64,000 nt of DNA. It comes from 66-474 sp963771735. Its GTDB lineage: Bacteria; Pseudomonadota; Gammaproteobacteria; Xanthomonadales; Rhodanobacteraceae. The notes beneath the pieces were generated by a model. That model worked only from the letters and a program-made list of their open reading frames with translations, did no database searches and had not been told where the DNA came from. The translations under genes were made by a program, and so were the position numbers. Numbering within the stretch: position 1 is the first letter of the stretch; each line of letters opens with the position of its first letter. The DNA lies in the NCBI GenBank assembly GCA_963771735.1, contig CAVYUN010000001.1, positions 124,001 through 188,000 on the forward strand. The letters run 5' to 3'. Below are positions 17,113-25,573 of the stretch, piece after piece.

Positions 17113-17795
17113 GCGTACCGTCATCCCCGGTTTTCCTGTTCGACGTCGACAACACCCTGCTCGACAACGATCGGGTGCACGATGACCTCGACACGTACCT
17201 CGCGAGGGTTTTCGGCACCGAGTCGGCCAAGGCGTACTGGACGATCTACGAGGACCTGCGCGACCAGCTCGGCTACGCCGACTACCTGGGCGCGATCCAG
17301 CGGTTCCGGCTGGAATGCGGCGACGAGATTCGCGCGCAGGACCTGTCGGCATTCATGCTCGAATACGACTTCGCCGCACGCCTGTACCCGGGTGCGCTCG
17401 ATGCCATCGCGCATCTCTCGCGATTCGGCCGGTGCGTGGTGCTTTCCGACGGCGACGTGGTGCTGCAGCCGCGCAAGATCAGCGTATCCGGCATCGCCGA
17501 CGCGGTGGAGGGCCGCGTCTTGATCTACGTCCACAAGGAACGCATGTTGGAGGATGTGGCCCGGCGTTTTCCCGCGAAGCATTACGTGGCCATCGAGGAC
17601 AAGCTGCGCGTACTCGACGGCATGAAGCGGCAGTGGCAAGACCGCCTGACCACGGTTTTCGTGCGGCAGGGACACTACGCCAACGATCCCGCCGCCGACA
17701 ACGAATATCCGCCCGCGCAAATCCGGCTCGCCAGCGTCCGTGAACTTTGCGGTCTCGACGCCGACGCCTTGACTACCCGAGGAGTGAATCGATGA
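17109..17795 (+). CDS. HAD-superfamily hydrolase
   Basis: This 228-residue HAD phosphatase has motif I FLFDVDNTLLDN at residues 9-20, with the nucleophile Asp and the acid/base Asp two residues later. Motif II is VVLSDGD (an S/T position followed by DGD), and motif III/IV is HYVAIEDK with Lys and Asp. The substrate is unknown; the position between zwf and tal suggests a sugar phosphate or repair of a toxic phosphometabolite, but that is inference. The start GTG overlaps the zwf stop (GTGA) and the stop overlaps the tal start (ATGA). Confidence 0.85.
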   Translation: MSVPSSPVFLFDVDNTLLDNDRVHDDLDTYLARVFGTESAKAYWTIYEDLRDQLGYADYLGAIQRFRLECGDEIRAQDLSAFMLEYDFAARLYPGALDAIAHLSRFGRCVVLSDGDVVLQPRKISVSGIADAVEGRVLIYVHKERMLEDVARRFPAKHYVAIEDKLRVLDGMKRQWQDRLTTVFVRQGHYANDPAADNEYPPAQIRLASVRELCGLDADALTTRGVNR

Positions 17796-18899
17796 ATCCC
17801 ACCCGACAACTGCATGATCTCGGCCAGAGCCTGTGGCTGGACAACATCACGCGCGGCATCCTCGACGACGGCACGCTCGCGCGCTACATCGCCGACAACG
17901 ATGTAACGGGCCTGACCTCCAACCCTTCGATCTTCGACAAGGCCATCGCGGGTGGCAGCAAGTACGACGATGCGATCGCCGAGCTTCTGGCGCAGGGACA
18001 GCAGGGCGAAGACCTGTTCTTTTCGCTGGCGCTGCAGGATCTGACCCGCGCCGCCGATCTGCTCAAACCTGCATTCACGGCCAGCCATGGCGTCGACGGG
18101 TTCGTTTCGCTGGAAGTCTCGCCGCTGCTGGCCGACGAAACGGAAGCCACGATCGATTCCGCGGTCGCGCTGCATGCCAGGGCTCGCCGCGACAATCTGT
18201 TCATCAAGATCCCGGGCACCCCCGCCGGCGTGCCGGCGATCGAGGAAGCCATCTACCGTGGCGTCCCGGTCAACGTCACGCTGCTGTTCTCGCGCGAGCA
18301 GTACCTTGCCGCCGCCGGGGCATGGATGCGTGGCATCGAACGCCGCCTTGCCGAAGGCAAGTCCCCCAACGTCGATTCGGTGGCATCGATCTTCATCAGC
18401 CGCTGGGACGTCGCGGTCGTCGACGAAGTGCCGGTCGAATTGCGCGACAGGCTGGGCATCGCGATTGGCCAGCGCACCTACAGGGCTTACTGCGAACTGC
18501 GCGAGACACCGCGCTGGAAGAAGCTCGTCACCGCCGGCGTGCATCCGCAGCGCCTGCTCTGGGCCAGCACCGGCACCAAGGACCCGAAGGCATCGGACAC
18601 GCTTGTACGTGGAGGCGCTGGCGGCGCCCGACACCGTCAACACGATGCCCGACAAGACCCTGCTGGCCTTCGCCGATCACGGCAAGTTGCACGGCGCCAT
18701 GCCGAAGGACGGCGGCGATTGCGAACAGGTGATCGCACAGTTCAACGCCGCCGGCATCGACGATGCCGCGCTTGCCGGCCGGCTGCAACGCGAGGGTGCC
18801 GCGGCGTTCGTGAAGTCCTGGAACGACCTGCTCGGCCGCATCGATCAGAAGAGCGCGACGCTCGAGTCCAGGGCAACCGGGGAAGGGGCGCGCGCATGA
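17792..18899 (+). CDS. tal: Transaldolase (long type), one frameshift
   Basis: Transaldolase transfers dihydroxyacetone units in the non-oxidative pentose-phosphate pathway. The protein begins LHDLGQSLWLDNITRGI, continues TGLTSNPSIFDKAI, and carries the Schiff-base lysine in NLFIKIPGTP. At about 18604 an extra T breaks the frame after GTKDPKASDTL. The correct C-terminus follows in the next frame as YVEALAAPDTVNTMPDKTL and ends at TGA 18897-18899 (368 residues corrected). Because of the indel, the wrong frame runs on into pgi and mimics a Tal-Pgi fusion. ATGA overlaps occur on both sides. Confidence 0.92.
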
Positions 18900-20536
18900 G
18901 CACACCGTCGCTGCGCGCCTCGCGGGAATGGCAGGCGCTTGCCCGCCACTGGAAGTCGCTGCGAGGTACGACACTCGATGGATTGTTCGATGCCGACGCG
19001 CGTCGCGGCACGCGCCTGGTCGCGGAAGGCGCGGGGTTGTACCTCGACTACTCGAAGAATCTCGTCACCGACGAGACGCTGCGCCTGCTGCAGAAGCTGG
19101 CCAGCGCGCGCGGTGTGTTCGCGCGACGCGACGCGATGTTCCGCGGCGACAAGATCAACGAAACCGAGAAACGGGCGGTGCTGCACGTGGCGCTGCGCGC
19201 ACCGCGCGGCGAGAGCATTTTCGTCGACGGCAAGGACGTCGTGCCGGAAGTCCACGCGGTACTCGATCGCATGGCCGCGTTCTGCGACAAGGTGCGCTCG
19301 GGGACATGGCGCGGGCATTCCGGCAAGCCGATCCGCAACGTGATCAGCATCGGCATCGGCGGTTCCGACCTGGGGCCGGTGATGGCCTACGAGGCACTCA
19401 AGCACTACAGCCGCCGCGACATGACGTTCCGTTTCGTCTCGAATGTCGATCCCACCGACTTCGTGGAAGCCACGCACGACCTTGATGCCGAGGAAACCCT
19501 GTTCATCATCTGCTCCAAGACATTCACCACGCTGGAAACCCTGACCAACGCGCACGCCGCGCGCGACTGGTGCCTGCGGAAACTCGGTGACGAGGCCGCG
19601 GTCGCCAAGCACTTCGTTGCGGTTTCGACCAACGCCGAAGAAGTCCGGAAGTTCGGTATCGACACCGCCAACATGTTCGGGTTCTGGGACTGGGTCGGCG
19701 GCCGCTACTCGATGGATTCCGCGATCGGTCTTTCGACCATGCTGGCCATCGGCCCGGATGCATTCCGCGACATGCTGGCCGGGTTTCATGCCATGGACAT
19801 GCATTTCAAGAACACGCCCGCCGAAAGAAACCTGCCTTTGTTGATGGGTCTTTTGTCGACCTGGTACAACGATTTCTTCGGAGCGCAGACCGTTGCGGTG
19901 CTGCCCTACGCGCAATACCTGAAGCGCTTCCCGGCCTACCTGCAGCAACTGACGATGGAGAGCAATGGCAAGCACGTGACGCTCTCGGGCGAACACGTCG
20001 ACTACCCGACCGGACCGATCTACTGGGGCGAACCCGGCACCAACGGCCAGCATTCGTTCTACCAGTTGATTCACCAGGGCACCCGCCTGATACCGTGCGA
20101 CTTCATCGGTTTCATGCACTCGCTGAACCCGCTGGGCGGCCAGCACGACCTGTTGATGGCCAACCTGATCGCGCAAACCGAGGCGCTGGCATTCGGCAAG
20201 ACGCCCGCGCAGGTGCGCGCCGAGGGCACGCCGGAATGGCTGGTGCCGCATCGGGTCTGCGAGGGCAACCGGCCGACCAACACCATCCTTGCGGAAAACC
20301 TGACGCCGCATTCACTGGGCGCACTGGTCGCGTTGTACGAGCACAGCGTGTTCGTGCAGGGTGCGATCTGGCACATCGACTCGTTCGACCAGTGGGGCGT
20401 GGAACTGGGCAAGCAGCTCGCCAACAAGGTGATCCCGCAGTTGCAGGACGCCAGCGAGCCGAAACTGGGACACGACAGTTCCAGCAACGCGCTGATTCGC
20501 CGTTATAGGGCCGCGCGCAAGACCGGGGCAGGGTGA
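18896..20536 (+). CDS. pgi: Glucose-6-phosphate isomerase
   Basis: This 546-residue enzyme interconverts glucose 6-phosphate and fructose 6-phosphate. It includes the signature ISIGIGGSDLGPVMAYEAL, the SKTFTTLETLTNA phosphate-binding block, the WDWVGGRYSMDSAIGLS active-site segment with catalytic Arg/Glu, and the C-terminal FDQWGVELGKQLA motif. Length matches E. coli Pgi (549). It starts on the ATGA shared with the tal stop and ends on the TGATG shared with pgm. Confidence 0.97.
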   Translation: MSTPSLRASREWQALARHWKSLRGTTLDGLFDADARRGTRLVAEGAGLYLDYSKNLVTDETLRLLQKLASARGVFARRDAMFRGDKINETEKRAVLHVALRAPRGESIFVDGKDVVPEVHAVLDRMAAFCDKVRSGTWRGHSGKPIRNVISIGIGGSDLGPVMAYEALKHYSRRDMTFRFVSNVDPTDFVEATHDLDAEETLFIICSKTFTTLETLTNAHAARDWCLRKLGDEAAVAKHFVAVSTNAEEVRKFGIDTANMFGFWDWVGGRYSMDSAIGLSTMLAIGPDAFRDMLAGFHAMDMHFKNTPAERNLPLLMGLLSTWYNDFFGAQTVAVLPYAQYLKRFPAYLQQLTMESNGKHVTLSGEHVDYPTGPIYWGEPGTNGQHSFYQLIHQGTRLIPCDFIGFMHSLNPLGGQHDLLMANLIAQTEALAFGKTPAQVRAEGTPEWLVPHRVCEGNRPTNTILAENLTPHSLGALVALYEHSVFVQGAIWHIDSFDQWGVELGKQLANKVIPQLQDASEPKLGHDSSSNALIRRYRAARKTGAG

Positions 20537-22188
20537 TGAGCGACACCAAGATCAGCCCCCTTGCAGGCAAGCCGGCGCCGAAGGACATCCTGGTCGATCT
20601 GGACAAGCTTCTGGCAGCTTATGCGGATATACGGCCGGACCCGTCCGAGCCGTCACAGCGGGTGGCGTTCGGTACCTCGGGCCATCGCGGCTCGTCGCTG
20701 GATGGCAGCTTCAACGAGTGGCACATCCTTGCGATCACCCAGGCGATCTGCGACTACCGGGCGAAGGAATCGGTCACCGGGCCGCTGTTCATCGGCTTCG
20801 ACACCCATGCACTGTCGCAACCGGCGTTTCGCAACGCGCTGGAAGTGCTGGCCGCCAATGGCGTCGAGGTGATGACGTCGAAGGGCGGGGAATTCACGCC
20901 GACCCCGGCGATCTCCCACGCGATCCTGACCCACAACCGCGGCCGCGACGACGGCCTCGCCGACGGGATCGTGATCACGCCGTCTCACAATCCGCCCGAC
21001 AACGGCGGTTTCAAGTACAACCCGGTCAACGGCGGACCGGCGGGGACCGAAATCACGCGCTGGGTGCAGCAGCAGGCCAACCGTTACCTCGAGAACGAAC
21101 TCGCGGGGATCAAGCGGGTGCCGTTCGCACAGGCCTGCGCCGCGGCGAGCACGCATACGCACGATTACCTCGATGCCTACGTTTCCGATCTTGGCAACGT
21201 GATCGATTTCGATGCAATTCGCGGAGCCGGCCTGAAGCTCGCGGTCGATCCGCTGGGCGGGGCGGGCGTGCACTACTGGGCACCGATCGGCGAGCGCTAC
21301 CAGCTCGACCTGACCGTAGTCAGCGAGGAAGTCGACCCGCGCTTCGCGTTCATGACGGTCGATTGGGACGGCAGGATACGGATGGACCCGTCATCCGGTT
21401 ATGCGATGCAACGCCTGCTGGCATTGAAGGACGGATACGACGTGGCGTTTGCCTGCGATACCGATCATGACCGGCACGGCATCGTCACGCGTTCGGCCGG
21501 CTTGCTGCCATCGAACCATTATCTCACGGTGATGATCGACTTCCTGTTCCGCGAACGCAAACACTGGTCCGGTTCCGCGGCAATCGGCAAGACCGTGGTC
21601 AGTACGGCGATGATCGATCGCGTGGCAAGGCAGCTCGGTCGCGAGCTGTACGAGGTGCCGGTGGGATTCAAATGGTTTGCGCCGGGCTTGTTCGACGGCT
21701 CACTCGGCTTCGGTGGCGAGGAAAGCGCGGGAGCATCCTTCCTGCGCCGGGACGGTTCGGTATGGACCACCGACAAGGACGGCATCGTTCCGGCGCTGTT
21801 GTCCGCGGAAATCACGGCCAGGGCAGGGCGCGACCCTGGCGAAGGCTACGACGCACTCACGAATGCACTCGGTCGTCCCTTCACCGACAGGGTCGAGGCG
21901 GCCGCTGATTCGAATCAAAAACAGAGGCTTGCGGAACTATCCGCAGATGAGATCGAGCTCGATACCTTGGCTGGCGACAAGGTCGAGAAGGTGCTGGACA
22001 AAGCGCCTGGCAATGACGCATCGATCGGCGGCGTGAAAGTCATCGCCGAGCACGGCTGGTTCGCCGCGCGCCCCTCTGGCACCGAGGACATCTACAAGAT
22101 TTACGCTGAAAGCTTCAAGGACGAGCAACACTTGCGGGACATACTCGACGAGGCGCAACACATCGTCGACAAGGCTATCGGCGGCTGA
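20536..22188 (+). CDS. pgm: Alpha-D-glucose phosphoglucomutase
   Basis: This 550-residue enzyme interconverts glucose 1-phosphate and glucose 6-phosphate. The phosphoserine loop is VITPSHNPPDNGGFKYN. The metal-binding loop is CDTDHDRHG, the substrate loop is GGEESAGASFLRRDG, and the phosphate-binding loop is ARPSGTEDIYKIYAE. The ATG at 20536 overlaps the pgi stop by one base; the in-frame GTG at 20533 is less likely. It closes the operon and could convert glucose 1-phosphate released by the upstream GH94-like phosphorylase. Confidence 0.97.
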   Translation: MSDTKISPLAGKPAPKDILVDLDKLLAAYADIRPDPSEPSQRVAFGTSGHRGSSLDGSFNEWHILAITQAICDYRAKESVTGPLFIGFDTHALSQPAFRNALEVLAANGVEVMTSKGGEFTPTPAISHAILTHNRGRDDGLADGIVITPSHNPPDNGGFKYNPVNGGPAGTEITRWVQQQANRYLENELAGIKRVPFAQACAAASTHTHDYLDAYVSDLGNVIDFDAIRGAGLKLAVDPLGGAGVHYWAPIGERYQLDLTVVSEEVDPRFAFMTVDWDGRIRMDPSSGYAMQRLLALKDGYDVAFACDTDHDRHGIVTRSAGLLPSNHYLTVMIDFLFRERKHWSGSAAIGKTVVSTAMIDRVARQLGRELYEVPVGFKWFAPGLFDGSLGFGGEESAGASFLRRDGSVWTTDKDGIVPALLSAEITARAGRDPGEGYDALTNALGRPFTDRVEAAADSNQKQRLAELSADEIELDTLAGDKVEKVLDKAPGNDASIGGVKVIAEHGWFAARPSGTEDIYKIYAESFKDEQHLRDILDEAQHIVDKAIGG

Positions 22189-22226
22189 GGCTTGCGGCGG
22201 GGGCCAGACCGTGGGCGACCGGGCGA

Positions 22227-22832
22227 TCAGAGTATCAACCGATGGATCACCTGGCTCGCGTCGTCGGGATCCGGCACGCGACTGAAGCCGAGATCGCGCG
22301 CAAGTTCGTGCATCCGCCAGTTTTCAGCCGAATCCCACGAAACCATCGTGCGGATGCCGCGTTCGCGCGCGATATCGATCAGATGACGCATCAGCAAGGT
22401 TCCCAACCCCTTGCCTTGCCAGTCGTCACTGACGGTCACCGCGCATTCGCATGAATTTCCGTCAGGCGAAAGGGCGTAGCGGCTTACGCCTATTTCACTC
22501 GTTGCCCCGTTTCGTTCCACCAAGGCGACGAATGCCATGTCGTGCAGATAATCAAGATCGGTCAACTTTTGGAAGAACGCCTCGTCCGAATCGCCAATCT
22601 GGCCGAGGAACCGCATCCTGCGTGATTCCGCGCTCAGTCCGTCGATGAAGGATCGTTCCAGCGCCGCATCCTCCTTGTGGAGCATCCGGATCGTCACCTG
22701 GCTTCCGTCCCTGAGTGTTTCGGTCCATTCCGGAGCATTCTGCGGCGCGTCGAGAACGGCCACGCCCGTGGCGGTGTTGCCCGTCCGGGTGGTGGAGCCA
22801 AATGCGGGATTCCTGGAAGCAATCATGATCAT
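22227..22832 (-). CDS. GNAT-family N-acetyltransferase
   Basis: This protein of about 201 residues has an acetyl-CoA-binding GNAT core: VTVSDDWQGKGLGTLLMRHLI carries the Q/RxxGxG/A pyrophosphate loop (QGKGLG). An N-terminal extension of about 45 residues precedes LRDGSQVTIRMLHKEDAALE. The substrate is unknown; the single-domain layout resembles acetyltransferase domains linked to protein lysine acetylation. It is divergent from xfp. A near-FNR box at 22883-22896 lies about 50 bases upstream, so co-regulation with the acetyl-phosphate module is plausible. The start is uncertain (22826, 22832 or farther upstream). Confidence 0.8.
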   Translation of the reverse strand: MIMIASRNPAFGSTTRTGNTATGVAVLDAPQNAPEWTETLRDGSQVTIRMLHKEDAALERSFIDGLSAESRRMRFLGQIGDSDEAFFQKLTDLDYLHDMAFVALVERNGATSEIGVSRYALSPDGNSCECAVTVSDDWQGKGLGTLLMRHLIDIARERGIRTMVSWDSAENWRMHELARDLGFSRVPDPDDASQVIHRLIL

Positions 22833-22882
22833 GCGCCTCTGGTATGCATGTTCCAAGTATCGACGCCACGGCGGGCAGACTT

Positions 22883-22896
22883 GTGATCGAGATCAA
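22883..22896. promoter_or_regulatory. FNR-type box, one mismatch
   Basis: GTGAT-CGAG-ATCAA differs from the FNR/CRP-type consensus TTGAT-N4-ATCAA at one base. It lies between the divergent GNAT and xfp genes, nearer the GNAT gene, and 94 bases before the perfect site. Confidence 0.5.
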
Positions 22897-22989
22897 TCCG
22901 AGTTCAGATTCTTCCGGTGTGCGTGGCGGCGCAAGGCAACCGTCCATCACCCGCGGCGCGGCCGCCTCCAACCTTTGGATGCGCAGGGT

Positions 22990-23003
22990 TTGATCACGAT
23001 CAA
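22990..23003. promoter_or_regulatory. FNR-type box upstream of xfp
   Basis: TTGAT-CACG-ATCAA is a perfect match to the FNR consensus, centred at 22996.5. A possible -10 (TGGAAT, 23026-23031) would place transcription start near 23038, giving the class II activator position of about -41.5. Confidence 0.75.
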
Positions 23004-23117
23004 GAGCAGCCAGCCGCATGCGTGGTGGAATGGACCAATGGCTTCCGAACGCACGGGCAAGACGGCACGTGTCAGCCATTCACGCCTCAACGACACACTA
23101 TCGGGAAAATCGGCGAG

Positions 23118-25493
23118 ATGAAAGACGATGCCACTCGTGATGCGCTTGATCCACGGACTCTCGAAAAGATGCACGCGTGGTGGCGCGCGGCCAATTACCT
23201 TTCTGTGGGACAGGTTTACCTGCTCGACAATCCGCTGTTGCGCGAACCGCTGAGGATCGAGCACGTCAAACCGCGACTGCTCGGCCACTGGGGCACCACG
23301 CCCGGCCTCAACTTTCTCTATGTGCATCTCAACCGCGTGATCAAGATGCGCGATCTGGACGTGCTGTTCATAGCAGGTCCCGGCCACGGCGCGCCTGGCG
23401 TGGTCGCCAATACCTGGCTGGAAGGCACCTACAGCGAACGGTTCCCGGAAATCTCGCAGGATGCCGACGGCATGCGCAAGCTGTTCCGGCAGTTCTCGTT
23501 TCCGGGCGGCATCCCCAGTCACGCCGCGGCGACCACGCCAGGCTCTATCCACGAAGGCGGCGAACTGGGCTACTCGCTTTCGCACGCCTACGGCGCGGTA
23601 TTCGACAATCCGGACCTGATCGTGGCTTGCGTGGTCGGCGACGGCGAGGCGGAAACCGGGCCGCTGGCGACATCGTGGCACGGCAACAAGTTCCTCAACC
23701 CGAAGAGCGACGGCGCGGTGCTGCCGATCTTGCACCTCAACGGTTACAAGATCGCCAACCCGACGGTGCTTGCGCGCATCGGCCATGACGAGCTGGCCGA
23801 TCTGATGCGTGGCTACGGTTACGAACCGATCTTCGTCGAGGGCGATGATCCAGCGTTGATGCACCAGCGGATGGCGGCCGCCTTCGACCAGGCATTCGAC
23901 CGCATCCACGATATCCAGAGACACGCGCGCGAGGACGACGACACGCAGCGTCCGACGTGGCCGATGATCGTATTGCGCAGTCCCAAGGGCTGGACTGGCC
24001 CCAAGACCGTGGACGGCTTGAAGACCGAAGGCTGCTGGCGCTCGCATCAGGTCCCTTTCACGATGGACAAGCCGGAGCACCTGCAACTGCTGGACGAATG
24101 GCTGCGCAGCTACAACCCCGAGGAATTGTTCGACGAGAACGGCGCGCTGCGCGCGGAGATCGCGGAGCTCGCGCCCAAGGGCACGCGCCGGATGGGCGCC
24201 AATCCGCATGCCAACGGTGGCACGTTGATGCATCCGCTGCAGATGCCGGATTTCCGCGATTACGCGGTTCCGGTCAAGACGCCTGGCGGTGATGTCGCAC
24301 CTGCAACGCATGTCATGGGGACCTTCCTGCGTGATGTGATGCGCATGAGCGCCGAGCATCGCAACTTCCGGGTGTTCGGCCCCGACGAGACCGCGTCGAA
24401 CCGCCTGCAGGCCCTGTTCGAAGCGACAGATCGCGCCTGGGTCGCACCGATCGATCCTGCCGACGACCACTTGTCGCCCGACGGGCACGTGATGGAGATC
24501 CTCAGCGAGCACACTTGCCAGGGTTGGCTGGAGGGCTACCTGCTGACCGGGCGGCACGGCTTGTTCTCGTGCTACGAGGCCTTCATCCACATCGTCGATT
24601 CGATGTTCAACCAGCACGCCAAGTGGCTGAAGAGTTCGCGCGAAGTCGAATGGCGGCGTCCGATCGCCTCGCTGAATTACCTGCTGACCTCGCACGTCTG
24701 GCGCCAGGACCACAACGGCTTCAGCCACCAGGACCCGGGCTTCATCGACCACGTGGTCAACAAGAAGGCCGACATCGTGCGGGTGTATTTCCCGCCCGAT
24801 GCCAACACGTTGCTGTACGTCACCGATCACTGCCTGCGCAGCTGGAACCGCGTCAACGTGATCGTGGCCGGCAAGCAGATGGAACCGCAGTGGCTGGACA
24901 TGGATGCCGCGATCAGGCATTGCTCGGCCGGTATCGGCATCTGGGAATGGGCCAGCAGCGATGCAGGCGGCGAACCCGACGTGGTGATGGCCTGTGCCGG
25001 CGACGTGCCGACGCTGGAAACCCTGGCCGCGGTCGATCTGCTGCGGCAGCATGCACCGGAACTGAAAGTGCGCGTGATCAACGTGGTCGACCTGATGACG
25101 CTGCAGCCGCAGAGCGAGCATCCGCACGGCCTGTCCGATGACGATTTCGACGCACTGTTCACCAAGGACAAGCCGATCATCTTCGCGTACCACGGTTACC
25201 CCTGGCTGATCCACCGGCTGGCCTACCGGCGTACGAACCATGACAACCTGCACGTGCGCGGTTACAAGGAAGAAGGCACGACCACCACGCCGTTCGACAT
25301 GGTGGTGCGCAACGACCTGGATCGCTTCCATCTGTTCGAGGACGTGTTCGAGCGGGTACCGAAACTGGCTGCCAACGCGGGCTACGCGAAGCAGCAGGTA
25401 CGCGACTGGCTGGTCGAGCACAAGCTTTACATCGACGCGCACGGCGCCGACATGCCGATGGTGCGCGACTGGCGCTGGCCGGGCCGGGATTGA
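23118..25493 (+). CDS. xfp: Xylulose-5-phosphate/fructose-6-phosphate phosphoketolase
   Basis: This 791-residue thiamine-diphosphate enzyme cleaves xylulose 5-phosphate (and often fructose 6-phosphate) to acetyl-phosphate plus an aldose phosphate. The landmarks are WRAANYLSVGQVYLLDNPLL, LLGHWGTTPGLNF, the GPGHGAPG block, the ThDP motif region CVVGDGEAETGPLATSWHGNKF, and the C-terminal YKEEGTTTTPFDMVVRN. The length is typical. It heads the acetyl-phosphate module with the Pta and AckA genes. A perfect FNR box lies upstream, suggesting induction at low oxygen. The start at 23118 aligns with family N-termini. Confidence 0.96.
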   Translation: MKDDATRDALDPRTLEKMHAWWRAANYLSVGQVYLLDNPLLREPLRIEHVKPRLLGHWGTTPGLNFLYVHLNRVIKMRDLDVLFIAGPGHGAPGVVANTWLEGTYSERFPEISQDADGMRKLFRQFSFPGGIPSHAAATTPGSIHEGGELGYSLSHAYGAVFDNPDLIVACVVGDGEAETGPLATSWHGNKFLNPKSDGAVLPILHLNGYKIANPTVLARIGHDELADLMRGYGYEPIFVEGDDPALMHQRMAAAFDQAFDRIHDIQRHAREDDDTQRPTWPMIVLRSPKGWTGPKTVDGLKTEGCWRSHQVPFTMDKPEHLQLLDEWLRSYNPEELFDENGALRAEIAELAPKGTRRMGANPHANGGTLMHPLQMPDFRDYAVPVKTPGGDVAPATHVMGTFLRDVMRMSAEHRNFRVFGPDETASNRLQALFEATDRAWVAPIDPADDHLSPDGHVMEILSEHTCQGWLEGYLLTGRHGLFSCYEAFIHIVDSMFNQHAKWLKSSREVEWRRPIASLNYLLTSHVWRQDHNGFSHQDPGFIDHVVNKKADIVRVYFPPDANTLLYVTDHCLRSWNRVNVIVAGKQMEPQWLDMDAAIRHCSAGIGIWEWASSDAGGEPDVVMACAGDVPTLETLAAVDLLRQHAPELKVRVINVVDLMTLQPQSEHPHGLSDDDFDALFTKDKPIIFAYHGYPWLIHRLAYRRTNHDNLHVRGYKEEGTTTTPFDMVVRNDLDRFHLFEDVFERVPKLAANAGYAKQQVRDWLVEHKLYIDAHGADMPMVRDWRWPGRD

Positions 25494-25573
25494 CGGATGC
25501 GGCGCACGGCGTGCCGCACTGCCGTGTGTCATCCAGCGTCGCGCGACTTTCACACACAGCCGGAGACCGTCAC

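Noticed and set aside
17747..20536. A single 929-residue Tal-Pgi fusion ORF
   Set aside because: The junction stretch after DTL is out-of-frame nonsense. The proper Tal C-terminus lies in the next frame and ends on an ATGA overlap with pgi, so an insertion near 18604 creates a false fusion.
22947..25553. 868-codon open frame on the minus strand
   Set aside because: It lies entirely antisense to xfp, is Arg/His/Ala-rich without motifs and is a by-product of high-GC codon usage.
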